In this document: one piece after another, positions 62,380 through 64,000 of the stretch
Position numbering within the stretch: the stretch's first letter is position 1
Layout: each line of letters starts with the position of its first letter
Source of the DNA: Algoriphagus sp. A40
Lineage (GTDB): Bacteria > Bacteroidota > Bacteroidia > Cytophagales > Cyclobacteriaceae
Length of the DNA stretch: 64,000 nt
Direction of reading: 5' to 3'
NCBI RefSeq assembly: GCF_002002735.1
Contig: NZ_MUNY01000032.1
Coordinates: 27,915-91,914 of the forward strand
Notes under the pieces: model-generated
Database searches by the model: none
Told to the model about the DNA's origin: nothing
Seen by the model: the letters and a program-made list of their open reading frames with translations, nothing else
Program-made: the position numbers and the translations under genes

Positions 62380-63069
62380 ATGGTAAATATCCTTGCGATA
62401 GAGACCTCAACTTCAATTTGCTCAGTAGCAGTCCATCGGGATGGGAATTTGATTTCGCTTTCTGAAGTGAGTGAACCCGGAGCTCATGCAGAGCGCCTTG
62501 TTTTACTGATTGAAGAAGTTTTGGAAAAGGCAGGGCTTGGTTTTAAAGAATTGGATGCAATTGCTGTTTCCGAAGGTCCGGGTTCTTATACCGGATTGCG
62601 GATTGGAGTGTCCACTGCAAAGGGATTGGCTTTTGGATTGAATAGGCCTTTGATTGGGGTGAATACCTTGCAGGCCTTGGCCAGTGCTGTTCATTTGGAG
62701 GAAGGAGATTTGGTCATTCCTGTTTTGGATGCCCGGAGGATGGAAGTGTACCGGGAAGTTTTTGATTGGAAATTGGACTCTGTTTCAACCCTTGATGCGG
62801 AAGTACTTTCCGAAAGTTCATTTCAGAACTTTTTGGAAAACCATCGGGTTTATTTTCTCGGAGATGCAGTAGATAAAGTAAAGTCACTGGTGCAAAATGA
62901 AAATGCCAGATTTATTTCCGATTTATCATTTTCTTCCCAGCATATGGGGAAAGTTGCCCTTGGTAAGTTTGAAAAAGCACAGTTTGCTGACCTTGCTTAC
63001 TTTGTGCCCAATTACCTAAAAGAGTTCAAAGCGTTACATTCCAAGAAAAATCCGCTACTCAGCTTATGA
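62380..63069 (+). CDS. tsaB: tRNA threonylcarbamoyladenosine biosynthesis protein TsaB
   Basis: A 229-residue ASKHA-fold protein. ILAIETSTSICSVAV at the N-terminus and SEGPGSYTGLRIGVSTAKGLAFG (cited in part) are the TsaB signatures. It binds TsaD and TsaE to make t6A37 in ANN-decoding tRNAs. The start follows the peptidase stop by 1 bp, and the stop overlaps the next gene by 4 bp. Confidence 0.93.
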   Translation: MVNILAIETSTSICSVAVHRDGNLISLSEVSEPGAHAERLVLLIEEVLEKAGLGFKELDAIAVSEGPGSYTGLRIGVSTAKGLAFGLNRPLIGVNTLQALASAVHLEEGDLVIPVLDARRMEVYREVFDWKLDSVSTLDAEVLSESSFQNFLENHRVYFLGDAVDKVKSLVQNENARFISDLSFSSQHMGKVALGKFEKAQFADLAYFVPNYLKEFKALHSKKNPLLSL

Positions 63070-63575
63070 GTGATATAGTCAACCGAGTTGCTTCAAGTCC
63101 AATCCTTTCGATCAACATGGAGGAGTTTTATCCTCAGGAGGAGAGGGTTTTATTTGATTTGAAGCCCTATCTGTTTCAGGAGTTGATTTTGAGAGAAAAG
63201 GATTTTCGTCTGACTTTAAAGGAATTGGATTGGTCACCTTATTCTGGGAAATGGGTTGCAGTGACTTGTACCGCTGACGCGATTGTTCCGACATGGGCTT
63301 TTATGTTGGTATGTACTTATCTCGAAAGCCAGGCCAAAGGCTATGTGGTAGGTGGGTTTGAAAATTTAGAACAACACATCGCGGAGATTACTTTGGCAAA
63401 AATTGACCTAGAAGATTACAAAGATCGCCCGGTGGTGATCAAAGGGTGTTCTAAATTTCCGATACCACTTTTTGCTTATGGGCGCTTGATTTCTCTGCTT
63501 CAAGGTCAGGCAAAGAGCCTGATGTTTGGCGAGCCTTGCAGTACAGTTCCCTTGTATAAAAAATCAAAGTCCTGA
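63066..63575 (+). CDS. DUF2480 family protein
   Basis: A 169-residue protein typical of the Bacteroidota-specific DUF2480 family: IVNRVASSPIL, RVLFDLKPYLFQELILREKDFR, VAVTCTADAIVPTWAFML and VIKGCSKFPIPLFAYG (each cited in part). Two conserved cysteines (TCTADA and KGCSK). Function unknown; its link to tsaB is positional only. Last gene before the rRNA operon. Confidence 0.85.
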   Translation: MSDIVNRVASSPILSINMEEFYPQEERVLFDLKPYLFQELILREKDFRLTLKELDWSPYSGKWVAVTCTADAIVPTWAFMLVCTYLESQAKGYVVGGFENLEQHIAEITLAKIDLEDYKDRPVVIKGCSKFPIPLFAYGRLISLLQGQAKSLMFGEPCSTVPLYKKSKS

Positions 63576-63632
63576 TACTGAAAGGATAAAATCCGAATTC
63601 AAAAAAGTTTGAGATTTTTGTTTGGGAAAGGC

Positions 63633-63663
63633 TTGCGTAATCAAAATGACTCTTCTATGTTTG
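63633..63663 (+). promoter_or_regulatory. rRNA operon promoter P1
   Basis: TTG (63633-63635), a 20-bp spacer, and TATGTTTG (63656-63663), an exact match to the Bacteroidota consensus. The start-site region GCACTCCCATTCGAGA is echoed after the second promoter. Confidence 0.75.
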
Positions 63664-63749
63664 CACTCCCATTCGAGAAGACGTCTCCGGGGAAGTTGAA
63701 ATAGAGTAGTCAAAGCGAAGAAAAAAATCAGAAAATTTTTCTTCGAGGT

Positions 63750-63780
63750 TTTGGAAAGAAGAAACAAAATCCGATCTTTG
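63750..63780 (+). promoter_or_regulatory. rRNA operon promoter P2
   Basis: TTTG (63750-63753), a 19-bp spacer and GATCTTTG (63773-63780; one mismatch to TAnnTTTG). It is followed by GCACTCGCATTTGGGA, nearly the same start-site sequence as P1, 117 bp downstream. Confidence 0.7.
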
Positions 63781-63832
63781 CACTCGCATTTGGGACAACG
63801 GTCTCACAAACTCTTGGAAAGTCAAGAGATAA

Positions 63833-63842
63833 GTTCTTTGAA
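63833..63842 (+). promoter_or_regulatory. Candidate boxA antitermination site
   Basis: GTTCTTTGAA in the rRNA leader, about 53 bp after P2 and 92 bp before 16S, resembles the boxA elements of Bacteroidota rRNA leaders. Confidence 0.45.
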
Positions 63843-63885
63843 GTGTTGTAAGAGAGAAAAAGAGCCTGAGAACAAGGGCAGGGAG

Positions 63886-63914
63886 TTGTCAAGAGGCCTT
63901 AGGGCATTTGACAA
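63886..63914 (+). other. Leader inverted repeat near the 16S 5' end
   Basis: TTGTCAA (63886-63892) and TTGACAA (63908-63914) form a 7-bp stem just upstream of 16S rRNA and may be part of the leader fold or a processing stem whose other half lies beyond the window. Confidence 0.4.
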
Positions 63915-63933
63915 TCGACAATAATGATAATTT

Positions 63934-64000
<67 letters not shown>

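Overview
The window looks like chromosomal DNA of a Bacteroidota member, most likely Cytophagales near Algoriphagus/Cyclobacteriaceae. This rests on the 5' end of a Bacteroidota-type 16S rRNA at the right edge, promoters of the TTG-N19/20-TAnnTTTG type, a DUF2480 gene, a GLPGLI protein next to a large outer-membrane barrel protein, an E1 alpha/beta fusion, and a DNA polymerase III alpha subunit with its own N-terminal exonuclease. The genus is inference.

Layout. 1-3.3 kb: tail of a DUF4143 ATPase, a Tat-exported phosphoesterase bracketed by two copies of a degenerate 118-bp repeat, and adenine deaminase. 3.4-5 kb: cmk-ispH. 5.1-9.8 kb: nqrABCDE, a sodium-pumping NADH:quinone reductase operon without nqrF. 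9.9-14.5 kb: DUF1080 protein, DUF502 membrane protein, the selenouridine pair mnmH-selD, trxA and a lipoprotein. 14.6-18.9 kb: dnaE. 19-24.3 kb: a DUF4143 ATPase preceded by six exact-period 22-bp repeats, then a GLPGLI/outer-membrane pair. 24.8-27.2 kb: GT2, ECF sigma factor and rsmG, overlapping. 27.4-31.9 kb: tgt, LptF/LptG permease, EamA transporter, a MazF-type toxin-antitoxin pair and ispE. 32.2-43.6 kb: a nine-gene branched-chain amino-acid operon (ilvD-ilvB-ilvN-ilvC-leuA-leuC-leuD-cimA-leuB) behind a textbook ribosome-mediated attenuator. 43.7-54 kb: secreted unknown, TruA-like synthase, sulfatase, GNAT, 2-oxoacid dehydrogenase E1 fusion, rimO, a GNAT-like protein and an adenosine kinase-like gene. 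54-60 kb: an active/inactive M16 peptidase pair, a stand-alone paralogue of the extra C-terminal domain, and an M61 peptidase. 60-63.6 kb: rpmH-rnpA-ctp-tsaB-DUF2480. 63.6 kb to the end: tandem rRNA promoters, leader and the start of 16S rRNA.

How the parts work together. The branched-chain operon is the strongest system here. A 19-codon leader with nine Val/Leu/Ile codons ends inside the first arm of a three-way alternative hairpin (antiterminator versus terminator) just before ilvD. The operon carries two LeuA-family enzymes; the second resembles Leptospira-type citramalate synthase, which would let LeuCD and LeuB make 2-oxobutyrate for isoleucine without threonine deaminase. The E1 fusion at 47.6-49.6 kb may act on the matching 2-oxo acids in catabolism or fatty-acid priming. 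The nqr operon would power a sodium gradient but needs NqrF from elsewhere.

Most intergenic regions over 100 bp hold short dispersed repeats: long perfect palindromes, T-rich CAATTTTTCAATCTT-like runs, CACAGAT/ATCTGTG elements and CGACTTCGCTCAG words. No CRISPR array, tRNA gene, complete insertion sequence or prophage was seen.
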